Shown here piece after piece: positions 28,202 to 38,208 of a DNA stretch of 64,000 bases. A program made the position numbers and the translations under genes. The stretch is from Stanieria sp. NIES-3757 (GTDB taxonomy: Bacteria > Cyanobacteriota > Cyanobacteriia > Cyanobacteriales > Xenococcaceae): assembly GCA_002355455.1 (NCBI GenBank), contig AP017375.1, positions 62,001 through 126,000 of the forward strand, given 5' to 3'. Under the pieces are notes generated by a model. It did no database searches. It was given only the letters and a program-made list of their open reading frames with translations, and was not told the DNA's origin. Each line of letters opens with the position of its first letter. The first letter of the stretch is position 1.

Positions 28202-28304
28202 TATGATTTCCTCTTAAATACAATAAAACGCCTCCGAAAATTGCTATTAGGAGCGATCCGTTGAGCTTTCCAGAAGCGTTGATAAATTTAAACAATAAAG
28301 AAGC

Positions 28305-28589
28305 TTAGAAACGGAAATTTCTGCGATTGCCTCCAGAATTTCTTTGTTCGCGAGGTCTAGCTTGATTAACTTTTAAGGAACGTCCCATCCATTCTGCACC
28401 ATCTAAAGCAGATATAGCGGAAGCCTCTTCCGCTTCTGTTCCCATTTCTACAAAAGCAAAACCACGCTTGCGACCTGTTTCACGGTCAGTGGGGAGATGA
28501 ACTCGTTTAACTGTTCCATACTCAGTGAAGACCTCTTCTAGGTCTTGTTGGCTAATCTCGTAATCAAGATTGCCTACATAAATCGACAT
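28305..28589 (-). CDS. rbp: RRM RNA-binding protein
   Basis: A 94-residue cyanobacterial Rbp with one RNA recognition motif: RNP2 SIYVGNLDYE at the N-terminus and RNP1 RKRGFAFVEM near residue 45, then a short Gly/Arg/Asn tail (NSGGNRRNFRF). Such proteins are often cold-induced and bind mRNA, some helping photosystem mRNAs reach thylakoids. The ribosome binding site AGGAG is placed well before ATG 28589 and the leader is about 100 bases or longer. A small basic protein gene follows on the same strand. Confidence 0.94.
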   Translation of the reverse strand: MSIYVGNLDYEISQQDLEEVFTEYGTVKRVHLPTDRETGRKRGFAFVEMGTEAEEASAISALDGAEWMGRSLKVNQARPREQRNSGGNRRNFRF

Positions 28590-28769
28590 TAGGTTGTCTC
28601 CTATAAAAAACGCTGCGTTTAGAGAGCCAAGATTGCGGAGCCCAGCTTATCAATACCAAAAGAAAGTAACTTATCAATACTGAATACCAACTCAATCGCC
28701 GTTCTTTATTCTCAATGCCTTATTTTAACATTATATTTTTCTGGTAAAGCAACATTAATAAAATTTAGT

Positions 28770-29612
28770 TTAGTCATAGTTGCCGACAAAAACTTGTTTG
28801 GCAGAGCCTGTCATATAGACTCTTCCATCGGTTTTTGACCATTCAATTTGTAAACAACCTCCTGGTAATTCTACGGTACATTTGCGGTCTGATTGACCTG
28901 TGAGAACCCCTGCTACTACAGAAGCACAAGCACCAGTACCACAAGCAAGGGTAATTCCTGCGCCTCTTTCCCAGACACGCATTTTGAGGTAATCTGAGCT
29001 AACTACTTGGATAAACTCAGTATTAGTGCGCTGAGGAAAAGCTGGATGATGTTCAAATTGAGAACCAATCTGTTCTAAAGGAATGAGATCGCTATCGGCG
29101 ACAAAAGTAATACAATGAGGGTTGCCCATACTAACACAGGTAACCAACCAAGATTGACCAGCAACTTCTAGAGTTTGATTAATGACCTTATCTTCAGGCG
29201 TACCAAGAGTAGTAGGTATTTTAGCTGCTTCTAATTGAGGTTGTCCCATATCAACAGTCACCAAACCATTGCCTTGCAGTTGAGGAGTAATTACCCCAGC
29301 TAGGGTATGAATTCTGTAAGATTTATTAATTTGTTCGGTTTGCTCTAAATCAGCGATAAACTGAGCTAGACAGCGAATACCATTACCGCACATTTCTGGT
29401 TCTGAACCATCAGAGTTATAAATTCTCATGGTGTAATCAGTGTTATCTGTGCCAGGCAAAGCAAAAATAACTCCATCTGCACCGATGCCAAAATGGCGAT
29501 CGCACATTTGCATTGCTTGTTCTGGAGTCACAATTGGTTCGCTAGAATGACGATTATCAATCAAAATAAAATCGTTACCCAAACCCTGATACTTACTAAA
29601 TTTAATTCCCAT
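28770..29612 (-). CDS. dapF: Diaminopimelate epimerase
   Basis: A 280-residue enzyme interconverting LL- and meso-diaminopimelate for lysine and peptidoglycan. The two catalytic cysteines are seen in [12 protein letters not shown] and [12 protein letters not shown]-terminal [17 protein letters not shown] and GIGADGVIF are typical, as is NTEFIQV. Length is normal. It is divergent from hfq with a 40-base gap, an arrangement known in other cyanobacteria. Confidence 0.96.
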   Translation of the reverse strand: MGIKFSKYQGLGNDFILIDNRHSSEPIVTPEQAMQMCDRHFGIGADGVIFALPGTDNTDYTMRIYNSDGSEPEMCGNGIRCLAQFIADLEQTEQINKSYRIHTLAGVITPQLQGNGLVTVDMGQPQLEAAKIPTTLGTPEDKVINQTLEVAGQSWLVTCVSMGNPHCITFVADSDLIPLEQIGSQFEHHPAFPQRTNTEFIQVVSSDYLKMRVWERGAGITLACGTGACASVVAGVLTGQSDRKCTVELPGGCLQIEWSKTDGRVYMTGSAKQVFVGNYD

Positions 29613-29652
29613 TTCCCTTTTTAATCCTTGGTTGACTAATAATTTTTAGATT

Positions 29653-29865
29653 ATGACTGAATTCGATACTGGTTTACCTCACGTCAAACAAATTCAGAAA
29701 TATATTGTAGATAAACAAGAAGTAGAGTTTAAGCTAGCCACAGATGATTTGCTAGTTGGAAAAATTATTTGGCAAGACCATTCTTGTATTTGCTTGGTAG
29801 ATCATTACGATCAACCTATGATTGTTTGGCGACATGCTCTAGTTTATGTAAAACCTAAAGCTTAA
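29653..29865 (+). CDS. hfq: Hfq (cyanobacterial type)
   Basis: A 70-residue Sm-like protein: TGLPHVKQIQKYI, then VEFKLATDDLLVGKIIWQD, and the Sm2-like end YDQPMIVWRHALVYVKP. Cyanobacterial Hfq forms hexamers, lacks the classical RNA-binding residues, and acts with the type IV pilus machinery rather than as an sRNA chaperone. That role is family knowledge. It is divergent from dapF and is followed by a dispersed 76-bp repeat. Confidence 0.93.
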   Translation: MTEFDTGLPHVKQIQKYIVDKQEVEFKLATDDLLVGKIIWQDHSCICLVDHYDQPMIVWRHALVYVKPKA

Positions 29866-29915
29866 TAGCGAAAGTAAAAAGCGCGAAGCGTCCTGAGCAT
29901 AGCGAAGGATCAAAG

Positions 29916-29991
29916 TAGAGACGTGTCTTAATGAGCGTTCCTTTGCGCCCGCAGGTGGCGCAGGGTCTCACCGCAACATGTTACGTCTGTA
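29916..29991 (-). repeat. 76-bp inverted-repeat element, copy B
   Basis: Reverse-orientation copy of the element at 15951-16026, 73 of 76 bases alike. Here the left terminal repeat has one change (TAGAGACGT instead of TACAGACGT). It lies between hfq and a GNAT gene, which converge, and could serve as a bidirectional transcript end. Confidence 0.85.
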
Positions 29992-30005
29992 AAAAAGTAG
30001 TGGTT

Positions 30006-30503
30006 TTATTTATTTGAATAGCTTGCTAATTGATTGATAGAGGCTTGATTGAGACGACAAAGTTTAATTGGTTCTAAGATATTGGCACCAAGTTGTTGAT
30101 AAAATGCGATCGCATTCGTATTTATTATATTCACAGTCCACTCAAGTCTACCGCAGTTTTGCTCTTGAGCGATTTTTGCTAAATGATTGAGCAAAGCTGT
30201 ACCGATTCCTTGACCGCGTTTAGGTAAAATTACAAAAAGATCGTCCAGCCAAATACTTGGTTGTGCTAGAAAACTTGAATAAGTAGTAAAAAAGAGAGCG
30301 TAACCCACAACTTCCTCTTCAATTTCAGCTAATAAGACTCTTGCTAATTGAGAATTGCCAAACAAAGTTTGTTTTAACTGCTCGGTAGTTGCGGAAAAAT
30401 TATTAATACCGCCATCAAACTCAGCTTTCTGAGTAATTAGACTAAAGATTATGTCTAAGTCTTCAACTTCAGCATCGCGAATTTTTACACTTAATTTTGA
30501 CAT
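30006..30503 (-). CDS. GNAT family N-acetyltransferase
   Basis: A 165-residue acetyltransferase. The acetyl-CoA motif A reads LPKRGQGIGTALLNHLAKIA; before it lies SIWLDDLFVI, and after it NTNAIAFYQQLGA. The N-terminus VKIRDAEVEDLDIIFSLI is the usual opening. The form WLDDLFV resembles diamine acetyltransferase-like members, but the substrate is not determined. It is divergent from the LysR gene, so it might be a target of that regulator (inference). Confidence 0.85.
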   Translation of the reverse strand: MSKLSVKIRDAEVEDLDIIFSLITQKAEFDGGINNFSATTEQLKQTLFGNSQLARVLLAEIEEEVVGYALFFTTYSSFLAQPSIWLDDLFVILPKRGQGIGTALLNHLAKIAQEQNCGRLEWTVNIINTNAIAFYQQLGANILEPIKLCRLNQASINQLASYSNK

Positions 30504-30616
30504 AAATTTATTCCTGCAAAGTAGATATAAATTACTTTATTGAAGACTGATTAAGATGTCCAATATATATTTGTGGCATGATTTATATTTAAAAGATATA
30601 AATAGACAATGAATCA

Positions 30617-31498
30617 ATGGAACTTCGGCATTTACACTATTTCATCACCGTTGCAGAAGAACTACACTTTAGTCGAGCAGCTCAAAAGCTTCATATTGCT
30701 CAACCACCGCTTAGTCAACAAATTCGTAATCTGGAAGCAGAATTAGGAATCAAGTTGTTGGAAAGAACCAAAAGAAAAGTAGAATTAACCGTAGCAGGAA
30801 AAGCCTTTTTAACCGAAGCTCGTCAAGTATTTGCTCAGGTAGAAAAAGCCATCCAAATAGCACAACAAGCGGAGCGTGGTGAAATTGGTCGGTTGATTGT
30901 TGGTTTTAATAGTTCGGCAACTTATAGTGTTTTGCCAACCATTCTTCATCGTTTTCGACAAACACATCCTCAAATAGAACTAGTTTTAAATGAATTAACC
31001 ACTAGCCAACAATTAGAATATCTTCATCGTCAACAAATCGATTTAGGTCTTTTGTATTTACCTTTAAAGGAAAACGATAAACTATCTTATATTCCAGTTC
31101 ATCAAGAATCTTTAGTGGTAGCAATCTCGGCAACTCATCCTTTAGCAGTTGAAACAAAAGTATCCCTGAGTCAACTTAATCAAGAGTCATTGATTTTACC
31201 TCCCCATCATTTAGGAGAAGCTCTCTACAAAGAAATTAGCAAATTATTGGCACAACATAATTTTGTACCTCAAAGAATTCAAGAAGCTATTCAACTACAA
31301 ACGGCAATTAGTTTAGTAGCAGGAGGGATCGGTGTTGCAATTGTTCCTGCATCCTTGCAAAATCTCCAGAGAGCAGGAGTAGTTTATAAATCCTTGCAAG
31401 AAACAACTCCTGAAATTGAAATAGGTGCAGTTTGGCGCAAACATGATTCATCGCCAATTCTAAAAAAATTTTTGGATCTTGTCGGAAAGCAAGCATGA
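30617..31498 (+). CDS. LysR-family transcription regulator
   Basis: A 293-residue regulator. The winged helix-turn-helix is at the N-terminus (ELRHLHYFITVAEELHFSRA, KLHIAQPPLSQQIRNLE), followed by the effector domain with VGFNSSATYSVLPTIL and AGGIGVAIVPASLQNL. The inducer is unknown. It is divergent from a GNAT gene and overlaps the downstream metallopeptidase gene by four bases (ATGA), so these two are coupled. Confidence 0.93.
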   Translation: MELRHLHYFITVAEELHFSRAAQKLHIAQPPLSQQIRNLEAELGIKLLERTKRKVELTVAGKAFLTEARQVFAQVEKAIQIAQQAERGEIGRLIVGFNSSATYSVLPTILHRFRQTHPQIELVLNELTTSQQLEYLHRQQIDLGLLYLPLKENDKLSYIPVHQESLVVAISATHPLAVETKVSLSQLNQESLILPPHHLGEALYKEISKLLAQHNFVPQRIQEAIQLQTAISLVAGGIGVAIVPASLQNLQRAGVVYKSLQETTPEIEIGAVWRKHDSSPILKKFLDLVGKQA

Positions 31499-32115
31499 AA
31501 ACTTTAAACTTAATTACTAAAGCTGCACTTGAATCTGCTCAAATTTTTAGTGGCATTGCCTTATTTTGGTTGATTACCTCGACGAGAGCGATCGCAGAAT
31601 GGACACCTCAAACCGTTGTCGATCATGTTTACGAAGGTATTCAACACATTCATGGTTACAGTGCAACTCCCGAACTAATTTGGGGTGTACCCAGAGGAAT
31701 TTTCAGTAGTTGTGGCAAAGTAATAGGTAGTCTTTATTGTCCACGTGACCATACTGTTTATATTACCGAGACAGATATCTATATGGCTTATCAATACGGT
31801 GACGCAGCTTTAGCCTATATTATTAGTCATGAATATGCTCATGCCATGCAAATTGCTCATCAATTTGGCTACGGGGTGGGTGCGCTCAGTGAATTACAAG
31901 CAGATTGTTTGGCTGGTTTTTATTTAGGAGTAATTCCCAATGTTGTTTTCGATCAACAGGATATTGGAGAAATTACCAGTTTAGCTTACCATTTAGGAGA
32001 TTATTACTGGGGAAGCGAACATCATCATGGTACTCCCAAGCAGAGAGTGCAAGCGGTAGTATTAGGAATACAGTCTTCTGTTAATGAAATAGGAATTAGA
32101 GCTTGTTTAAATTAG
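31495..32115 (+). CDS. Putative secreted neutral zinc metallopeptidase
   Basis: A 206-residue protein with an N-terminal hydrophobic signal (IFSGIALFWLITSTRAIAEW), so likely exported. The zinc site is ISHEYAHAMQIAHQFG, an HExxH motif, followed by ELQADCLAGFYLG, the third-ligand region shared with YpfJ-like neutral zinc metallopeptidases. Two Cys earlier (SSCGKVIGSLYC) may form a disulfide. It overlaps the LysR gene, an unusual coupling of regulator and protease. Substrate unknown. Confidence 0.8.
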   Translation: MKTLNLITKAALESAQIFSGIALFWLITSTRAIAEWTPQTVVDHVYEGIQHIHGYSATPELIWGVPRGIFSSCGKVIGSLYCPRDHTVYITETDIYMAYQYGDAALAYIISHEYAHAMQIAHQFGYGVGALSELQADCLAGFYLGVIPNVVFDQQDIGEITSLAYHLGDYYWGSEHHHGTPKQRVQAVVLGIQSSVNEIGIRACLN

Positions 32116-32149
32116 ATTTCAACTAAATTTTTTATTAAATTTAAAAGTA

Positions 32150-32806
32150 ATGAAAGTCAAACATTCAATTAATTTACACAAAGGTTTAACTGCTGTATTT
32201 ATACTGGCATTAATGCTGGTATATGATAATTTTACTCTAGGAGCATGGGTTTATCTCTCTCTGCATGGGACTTATGGAATCCTTTGGCTCTTAAAAGATC
32301 GGATTTATCCCGATAGGCAATGGGAAGAAGAAATTACTATTACAACTGGTATTGTAGTTTTTTTGTTATTGGGATTGTATTGGGTTGCGCCGTATCTACT
32401 CATTAGTAGAGGTGTTGAAGTATCATTTCCCTTAATTGGAATTGCAATAGCCCTTAATTTACTAGGCATTTTTCTTCACTATAGTAGTGATGCTCAAAAA
32501 TATTACACTCTTAAATATCATGAAGGACTAATTACTGAAGGATTTTTTGCTCGTAGTCGTAATACTAATTATCTAGGAGAAATATTAATTTATTTCAGCT
32601 TTGCTCTTTTGGCTCAACACTGGCTTCCTTTTATAATTTTAGGCGGTTTTGCTTTAGGGGTTTTTCTACCTAATATGCGCAAAAAAGACCAATCTCTCGC
32701 TCGTTATCCTGAATTTGAATCTTATCAAGCTAATTCAGGACTTTTATTACCTAAACTCTTCCTAACTAATGAGCAACAATCTCAATCCCAAGTGTTAGAT
32801 CAATAA
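32150..32806 (+). CDS. Membrane methyltransferase-like protein (ICMT/DUF1295 type)
   Basis: A 218-residue protein with about five hydrophobic segments. The C-terminal half has HEGLITEGFFARSRNTNYLGE followed by a hydrophobic helix, and a KDQSLARYPEFESYQANSG end. This matches the steroid-reductase / isoprenylcysteine methyltransferase-like fold, in which the SAM or NADPH site is near the RNxNYLGE motif. Substrate unknown. It is 34 bases after the metallopeptidase and may form a three-gene transcript with it and the LysR gene. Confidence 0.7.
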   Translation: MKVKHSINLHKGLTAVFILALMLVYDNFTLGAWVYLSLHGTYGILWLLKDRIYPDRQWEEEITITTGIVVFLLLGLYWVAPYLLISRGVEVSFPLIGIAIALNLLGIFLHYSSDAQKYYTLKYHEGLITEGFFARSRNTNYLGEILIYFSFALLAQHWLPFIILGGFALGVFLPNMRKKDQSLARYPEFESYQANSGLLLPKLFLTNEQQSQSQVLDQ

Positions 32807-33113
32807 CCAAAAAATTTAATCAGTTTCAAAGGATTAGAAAATAGTAGAGACTAATTATACTACGTTGTTACTAAGTTTGAGAGAAAAGACAATTAAACCA
32901 GGAAAAATTTTTTTAAATTAATCAAAATCATTTAACTTAAATTATTACAGTCTATTTTTTCAAGAAATATTTGATTGTTTTAGGTTTCTCATTTTGTCAA
33001 AAATGTTTCATTCTTGATAATTAAGCCTATGATTATGTGATTTTTTATTAATACAAAATAAGTAATTTTACCCATGAGTACATTCACTTAAGTAGTTAAT
33101 ATAAAAGGAATTT
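32807..33113. other. Non-coding gap
   Basis: AT-rich with no gene seen. AAGGAA at 33105-33110 is the only ribosome-binding-like site, close to the TTG start of the next gene. Confidence 0.5.
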
Positions 33114-33743
33114 TTGAAAAAATTTGATATTTTCCAGAAAGCAATGTCTTTAATAACCAAGCAAAAAGCTAAGTGCATCCTTGTGGTTGATGAGTGTAAG
33201 GACAACTTATTATTGATGCAATCGATTTTGGAGAATCAAGGATATCAAGTAGTTTTAGCTCAGCATGGTCAAGCTGCTCTTGCTGAAATAGTAAAAAACC
33301 AACTAGATTTAGTGATTTTAAATGTAACTCTCCCCAACTGGCGGCAACAGAAGTCTTTCGAAGTTAATAATTTTGGCATTACTTGTTATTTACGAACCAC
33401 TCCAGAACTTTGCCATCTACCAATTTTGTGGCTAACTGCTGATCCAAACCTTCAGTTTCATCCATCTCTAGAGGTTGATGCGTTAATTTACAAACCTTTT
33501 GAGATCGATGAATTACTATTTAAAATAGCATTATTGCTAGGATATCAAGACAGTCAACAACCTTCTACTTTCATCAAAGAGGCTTTGTCTATTCACGTAG
33601 GAGAACAAGATCCCCTTCATCTACAACAAGCAGAGTTAGAAGAAACACTATCAAACCATCATCCTCAAGCTTTTTGGGATAAATTAATTGATGAAGGCTA
33701 TGAGATTATGATTAATACAAGCACGTTTTTAGCTGTTAGCTGA
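33114..33743 (+). CDS. Pseudo-receiver response regulator
   Basis: A 209-residue single receiver domain with a C-terminal extension. The first acidic pocket is KCILVVDECKDN and the Lys motif is ALIYKPFEIDEL, with Thr in LWLTADP. At the phosphoacceptor position the sequence is DLVILNVTLPNW: Asp is replaced by Asn, so normal phosphorylation should not occur. The extension (SIHVGEQDPLHLQQAELEE) has no output domain recognised. Start is uncertain: TTG 33114 follows AAGGAA closely, while ATG 33144 is better as a codon but lacks a good site. Confidence 0.8.
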   Translation: MKKFDIFQKAMSLITKQKAKCILVVDECKDNLLLMQSILENQGYQVVLAQHGQAALAEIVKNQLDLVILNVTLPNWRQQKSFEVNNFGITCYLRTTPELCHLPILWLTADPNLQFHPSLEVDALIYKPFEIDELLFKIALLLGYQDSQQPSTFIKEALSIHVGEQDPLHLQQAELEETLSNHHPQAFWDKLIDEGYEIMINTSTFLAVS

Positions 33744-33793
33744 ATTCAACAGCAAATTAGTGCAAAATCCTCTAAATTAATAAATTTTTTGAG

Positions 33794-33966
33794 TATACTT
33801 ACTGATGACAAACCGATTTTAGATGTTTAAAGTGAGGACAAACAAAAGAGGTATTAGTTGTTGACAAAACCTCTTCCCGAGATCAATAGAACTGTGAACC
33901 CTAATTTCATGTTTAATTGCATGAGTATTCGCGCGTTGTTAATATCAATGCGCGGTTTGTCTTTTT
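33794..33966 (+). ncRNA. Candidate small RNA with terminator
   Basis: A promoter-like TATACT at 33794-33799 is followed by a stem (AGAGGT / ACCTCT, 33847-33852 with 33869-33874, extended by one A-T pair) and by a strong terminator at 33930-33966. No ORF of note lies between. The transcript would start near 33806 and be about 160 bases. No -35 box is evident. The sequence does not match an RNA family I recognise. It could instead be the long 3' end of the pseudo-receiver mRNA. Confidence 0.4.
33930..33966 (+). terminator. Strong intrinsic terminator
   Basis: A 9-base stem CGCGCGTTG / CAATGCGCG (one G-U pair) with a 7-base loop, followed by gtttgtcttttt. It lies 187 bases after the preceding gene stop. 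Confidence 0.8.
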
Positions 33967-34511
33967 AGATTCTATGAATCAAAAAGATTTTAAGCAATTT
34001 TCTTGAGAATCTGGTGAACAGTACCCTGCCTATTCTCAAAGGTCACCTCCGAGGATATCCCCTTGGCTTGCGTTCACTTCGTCAAAATCATTCAGAATGC
34101 GGTCTCAGCTTTGCTGAGGAACTGAGCGAGGGGTTCACTCCCTGCCGATCGCTTGATTTGTTCAGTAATTTTCTCTCATATAGTCCAATCTTTTAATCTT
34201 TTAAGGAAAACTTATCTTAATTTAGATTGAGAAACAAAATCATCAATTTAATTTAAACTTTTGAGGAAGATATTTTTAGCAAATAATTATTTTAATAAGA
34301 TAGGGCGTAAATCTACTACCTCAAGACGGATATCGCTCCAACCTGAGTAATTAAGCAAAATGGTAAAATTATCGAGAGTTATTGAAGCCTGTTTGTCGTT
34401 AGCTAGTCGAAAATATTCCTTCTTTTAGCTTCGGGATATGCGCACCCTTCGCCAAAACTAATATCATAACTAACATAGATAAAAATACAGATAAACCAAT
34501 ATAGAATTACT
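33967..34511. other. Non-coding region with palindromic repeats upstream of secA
   Basis: No credible gene. Between about 34015 and 34160 the sequence is GC-richer and carries several small palindromes, such as CTCAGC-ttt-GCTGAG, and GTTCAC repeats, like other dispersed repeats here. A 60-codon open frame over it is not credible. The rest is AT-rich and should hold the secA promoter; no clear ribosome binding site precedes ATG 34512. Confidence 0.55.
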
Positions 34512-37316
34512 ATGCTGAAAGCACTGCTGGGAGACCCCAATGCCCGTAAACTCAAAAAATTTCAACCTCTAGTTACAGAAGTAAACTTACTCGAAGAAGA
34601 AATCAAAAAATTGTCTGATGAAGAACTAAAGGTTAAGACGGCAGAATTCAGACAACAACTAGATAAAGCTAATTCAGATCGAGAATTAGAAGAAATTTTA
34701 GAAGAAATTTTACCTGAAGCCTTTGCCGTAACCAGAGAAGCTGGAATTAGAGTTTTAGGCATGCGTCACTATGATGTCCAGTTATTAGGGGGAATAGTTC
34801 TCCATAAAGGACAAATTGCTGAGATGAAAACGGGGGAAGGTAAGACGCTGGTTTGTACTCTTCCTGCCTATCTAAATGGTTTAACGGGTAAAGGGGTTCA
34901 TGTCGTCACGGTTAACGACTACCTAGCCAGAAGAGACGCGGAATGGATGGGGCAAATTCATCGTTTTTTGGGCTTGAGTGTAGGTTTAATTCAATCGGGC
35001 ATGAGTTCAGGTGAACGACGCAAAAACTATGCTTGTGATATTACTTATACTACTAACAGTGAATTAGGCTTTGATTATCTTAGAGATAATATGGCAACCT
35101 CAATGGAAGAGGTGGTGCAGCGTCCTTTCAATTATTGCATCATTGACGAAGTTGATTCGGTACTAATTGATGAAGCAAGAACTCCCTTAATTATTTCTGG
35201 ACAGGTAGAACGTCCTACAGAAAAATATCTAAAAGCAGCAGAAGTTGCCCGAATGTTAGTTAAGCAAGAAGAAGAACAAGGGGGCGGAGATTATGAAGTC
35301 GATGAAAAAGCCCGCAATGTTCTGATGACTGACGAGGGTTTTGCTAAAGCTGAAGAGATATTAGGCGTAAAAGATTTATACGATCAAGAAAATCCTTGGG
35401 CGCATTATATTTTTAATGCCATTAAAGCCAAAGAATTATTCACCAAAGATGTTAACTACATGGTGCGTAATGATGAGATCGTAATTGTTGATGAATTTAC
35501 AGGAAGGGTATTACCAGGAAGACGATGGAGTGATGGTTTACACCAAGCAATTGAAGCCAAAGAAGCGGTAGAAATTCAAAACGAAACTCAAACTCTGGCT
35601 AGTATTACCTATCAAAACTTCTTCTTGCTTTATCCCAAACTCGCAGGGATGACAGGTACGGCTAAAACCGAAGAAACGGAATTGGAAAAAGTTTATAACT
35701 TACAGGTAACTATCGTTCCGACTAACCGCACTTCCCAACGTCGAGATCTGGCGGATGTCGTCTATAAAACCGAGATGGCTAAATGGCAAGCAGTAGCCGA
35801 AGAATGTTCAGAAATGAATGAATTAGGTCGTCCTGTTTTAGTTGGTACAACTAGTGTCGAAAAATCTGAATTACTTTCTAGTCTCCTCAGACAAAAAGAA
35901 ATTCCTTACAATCTGCTTAATGCTAGACCAGAAAATGTAGAACGGGAATCAGAAATTGTCGCCCAAGCAGGAAGAAAGGGTGCAGTAACAATTGCGACTA
36001 ATATGGCTGGTCGTGGTACTGACATTATTCTCGGTGGTAATGCTGACTATATGGCAAGACTTAAAATTAGAGAATATTTGATGCCCAAAATTGTTAGACC
36101 AGAAGACGATGAATTAGCTTTTCAAACTAATGGTTTTGGTGGACGTAAACCCCCTCAAGGCTTTGCCCCTGGTCAAAAAGTTAAGACTTGGAAAGCTTCT
36201 CCTCAGATTTTCCCCACTGAATTGTCAAAAGAAACAGAAACCATGCTGAAAGATGTGGTTAAATTTGCCGTTCAACAATATGGTGAACAAAGTCTACCAG
36301 AATTAGAAGCAGAAGAAAAAATTGCGATCGCAGCAGAAAATGCCCCTGTCGACGATCCTGTGATTGAACAGTTACGGCAAGTATATAAGCAAATTCGCAA
36401 AGAATACGACCAATTTACTGATCAAGAACATAATGACGTAGTTAGTCTCGGTGGTTTACACGTAATCGGTACCGAACGTCATGAATCTCGACGGATTGAT
36501 AACCAGTTGAGAGGAAGGGCAGGAAGACAAGGGGACCCTGGTTCGACAAAGTTCTTCCTTAGTTTAGAAGATAACTTATTACGGATTTTTGGTGGCGATC
36601 GCGTTTCTCGCTTGATGGATATGTTCCGTGTGGAAGAAGATATGCCCATCGAGTCTAAAATGCTTACTGGTTCCTTAGAAGGGGCGCAAAAGAAAGTGGA
36701 AACTTTCTACTACGATACCCGTAAGCAGGTATTTGAGTATGACGAGGTAATGAATAATCAGCGTCGTGCTATTTATGCCGAACGTCGTCGGGTATTAGAA
36801 GGGTTGGATCTCAAAGAACAAGTGATCCAGTATGCTGAGAAAACGATGGATGAGATCGTTGATGCCTATATCAATCCTGAATTACCTCCAGAAGAGTGGA
36901 ATTTAGACAAGATGGTGGCTAAAGTCAAAGAATTTATCTATCTTCTCCAAGATTTAGAACCATCTCATCTAGAAGACATGACAGTAGGAGAAATTAAAAC
37001 TTTCCTCCATGAAGAAGTACGTAAAGCTTACGACATTAAAGAAAATCAAATCGAAAGTGTTCAACCTGGTTTGATGCGTCAAGCAGAACGTTTCTTTATT
37101 CTCCAGCAAATTGACACCTTATGGCGCGAACACTTACAAGCAATGGATGCGTTACGTGAGTCAATTGGGTTACGGGGTTATGGACAAAAAGATCCTCTCA
37201 TTGAATACAAACAGGAAGGTTACGAAATGTTCCTAGAGATGATGATTGATATCCGCAGGAACGTGGTTTACTCTCTGTTCCAATTCCAACCCCAACCTCA
37301 ACCCCAAACGGTATAG
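34512..37316 (+). CDS. secA: Protein translocase ATPase SecA
   Basis: A 934-residue motor ATPase that pushes preproteins through SecYEG into periplasm or thylakoid lumen. Walker A is MKTGEGKT at residues 105-112, the DEAD-like box [15 protein letters not shown] near 215, and later [26 protein letters not shown] and [20 protein letters not shown]. Length is normal for cyanobacteria. The C-terminus ends in a Pro-Gln tail ([10 protein letters not shown]) and lacks the zinc-binding Cys motif found in many other bacteria, as usual for cyanobacteria. It converges with a methyltransferase gene. Confidence 0.97.
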   Translation: MLKALLGDPNARKLKKFQPLVTEVNLLEEEIKKLSDEELKVKTAEFRQQLDKANSDRELEEILEEILPEAFAVTREAGIRVLGMRHYDVQLLGGIVLHKGQIAEMKTGEGKTLVCTLPAYLNGLTGKGVHVVTVNDYLARRDAEWMGQIHRFLGLSVGLIQSGMSSGERRKNYACDITYTTNSELGFDYLRDNMATSMEEVVQRPFNYCIIDEVDSVLIDEARTPLIISGQVERPTEKYLKAAEVARMLVKQEEEQGGGDYEVDEKARNVLMTDEGFAKAEEILGVKDLYDQENPWAHYIFNAIKAKELFTKDVNYMVRNDEIVIVDEFTGRVLPGRRWSDGLHQAIEAKEAVEIQNETQTLASITYQNFFLLYPKLAGMTGTAKTEETELEKVYNLQVTIVPTNRTSQRRDLADVVYKTEMAKWQAVAEECSEMNELGRPVLVGTTSVEKSELLSSLLRQKEIPYNLLNARPENVERESEIVAQAGRKGAVTIATNMAGRGTDIILGGNADYMARLKIREYLMPKIVRPEDDELAFQTNGFGGRKPPQGFAPGQKVKTWKASPQIFPTELSKETETMLKDVVKFAVQQYGEQSLPELEAEEKIAIAAENAPVDDPVIEQLRQVYKQIRKEYDQFTDQEHNDVVSLGGLHVIGTERHESRRIDNQLRGRAGRQGDPGSTKFFLSLEDNLLRIFGGDRVSRLMDMFRVEEDMPIESKMLTGSLEGAQKKVETFYYDTRKQVFEYDEVMNNQRRAIYAERRRVLEGLDLKEQVIQYAEKTMDEIVDAYINPELPPEEWNLDKMVAKVKEFIYLLQDLEPSHLEDMTVGEIKTFLHEEVRKAYDIKENQIESVQPGLMRQAERFFILQQIDTLWREHLQAMDALRESIGLRGYGQKDPLIEYKQEGYEMFLEMMIDIRRNVVYSLFQFQPQPQPQTV

Positions 37317-37324
37317 TTTTTGTT

Positions 37325-37346
37325 AGGGTGGGCTAAGTCTCACCCT
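37325..37346. terminator. Bidirectional terminator between converging genes
   Basis: AGGGTG / CACCCT with a 10-base loop; A/T-rich runs lie on both sides (tataaaaaat to the right, aacaaaaac on the minus strand). It lies between the secA stop and the last codons of the methyltransferase gene, which it overlaps. Confidence 0.55.
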
Positions 37347-37950
37347 TATAAAAAATAGTTAATAATACATAACTAATTAAATCCTGATGTCCTAAACATT
37401 GTAATCCGACATCTTGTCCCAATTTTTCTCTAGAAGCCTTACTATACAATCGTATTTCATCTACCCAAGCAGCAGAAGTTTGAATATCGCGATCGCCAAA
37501 AGAAGAATCAACTAAATAAAAATATCCACCAGGTGCTAAAACTCGACTTACTTCTGTTAAGACTTGCAGAGGATCGGGATAATGAAGAAAACTAATTGTA
37601 TTAAAAACTGCATCAAATTGACCTTCAGCAAAAGGTAAAACAACGGCATTTCCTGAGACAAAAATAATTCTTTTTCTAAATTGATTTTTTTGGCGTGCTT
37701 GACGCAACATTTCCTTAGATAAATCTAAACCAATTCCTTTCAGAGTAGGAAAACGAGCAGCCAATTTATTTAATAAACGACCAGTACCACAACCTAAATC
37801 TAGAACTTGTGAATGTTCTTTTAATTGAACGTAATCTAATAATCTTTGCTGAACAGCTTGATAAAAAACTGTAGTGAAGAAACAATCGTAAAACGAAGCC
37901 CAGAAGTTAAAAATTGTTTGTTTATTTTGGTAAATTTTGTCGTTATTCAT
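37333..37950 (-). CDS. SAM-dependent methyltransferase
   Basis: A 205-residue class I methyltransferase of the UbiE/Methyltransf_11 type. The SAM motif I is VLDLGCGTGRLLNKLA (about residues 45-60), with GIGLDLSKEML as motif II region, FDAVFNTISFLHY as motif IV and VLAPGGYFYLVDSSFG as post motif. Substrate unknown. It converges with secA; its last codons overlap a terminator-like hairpin. Confidence 0.88.
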   Translation of the reverse strand: MNNDKIYQNKQTIFNFWASFYDCFFTTVFYQAVQQRLLDYVQLKEHSQVLDLGCGTGRLLNKLAARFPTLKGIGLDLSKEMLRQARQKNQFRKRIIFVSGNAVVLPFAEGQFDAVFNTISFLHYPDPLQVLTEVSRVLAPGGYFYLVDSSFGDRDIQTSAAWVDEIRLYSKASREKLGQDVGLQCLGHQDLISYVLLTIFYKGET

Positions 37951-38155
37951 CTAACGTTTATTACACTTTTAGCTAGATTCATAGCGTTACCTAAATAGGT
38001 AAAATAGAAAAATTTTGTAAGGGGAGAAGGGCGAGTTTAATGTATGCCTTAAGCTTAATTTTTACAGCTATATGAGCGACAAAAATAGCTTGATTTTAAT
38101 TGCGATTATCAAGATTTAATCAACTATTTTAATTAGTTTAACTTAATGGAAAATT

Positions 38156-38177
38156 GGGGCGAACCACTGTTCACCCC
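38156..38177. repeat. Short GC hairpin repeat
   Basis: GGGGCGAAC-cact-GTTCACCCC, 8 of 9 pairs; related to the palindrome at 16950-16969. It lies 31 bases after the stop of the PRC/DUF2382 gene and could end its transcript. Confidence 0.55.
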
Positions 38178-38208
38178 TAAAAGATTTGCTCAAATAACTG
38201 CTTGGGAA

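Noticed and set aside
34014-34196. 60-codon open frame upstream of secA
   Set aside because: It lies in palindromic repeat DNA, has no ribosome binding site and no protein-like pattern.
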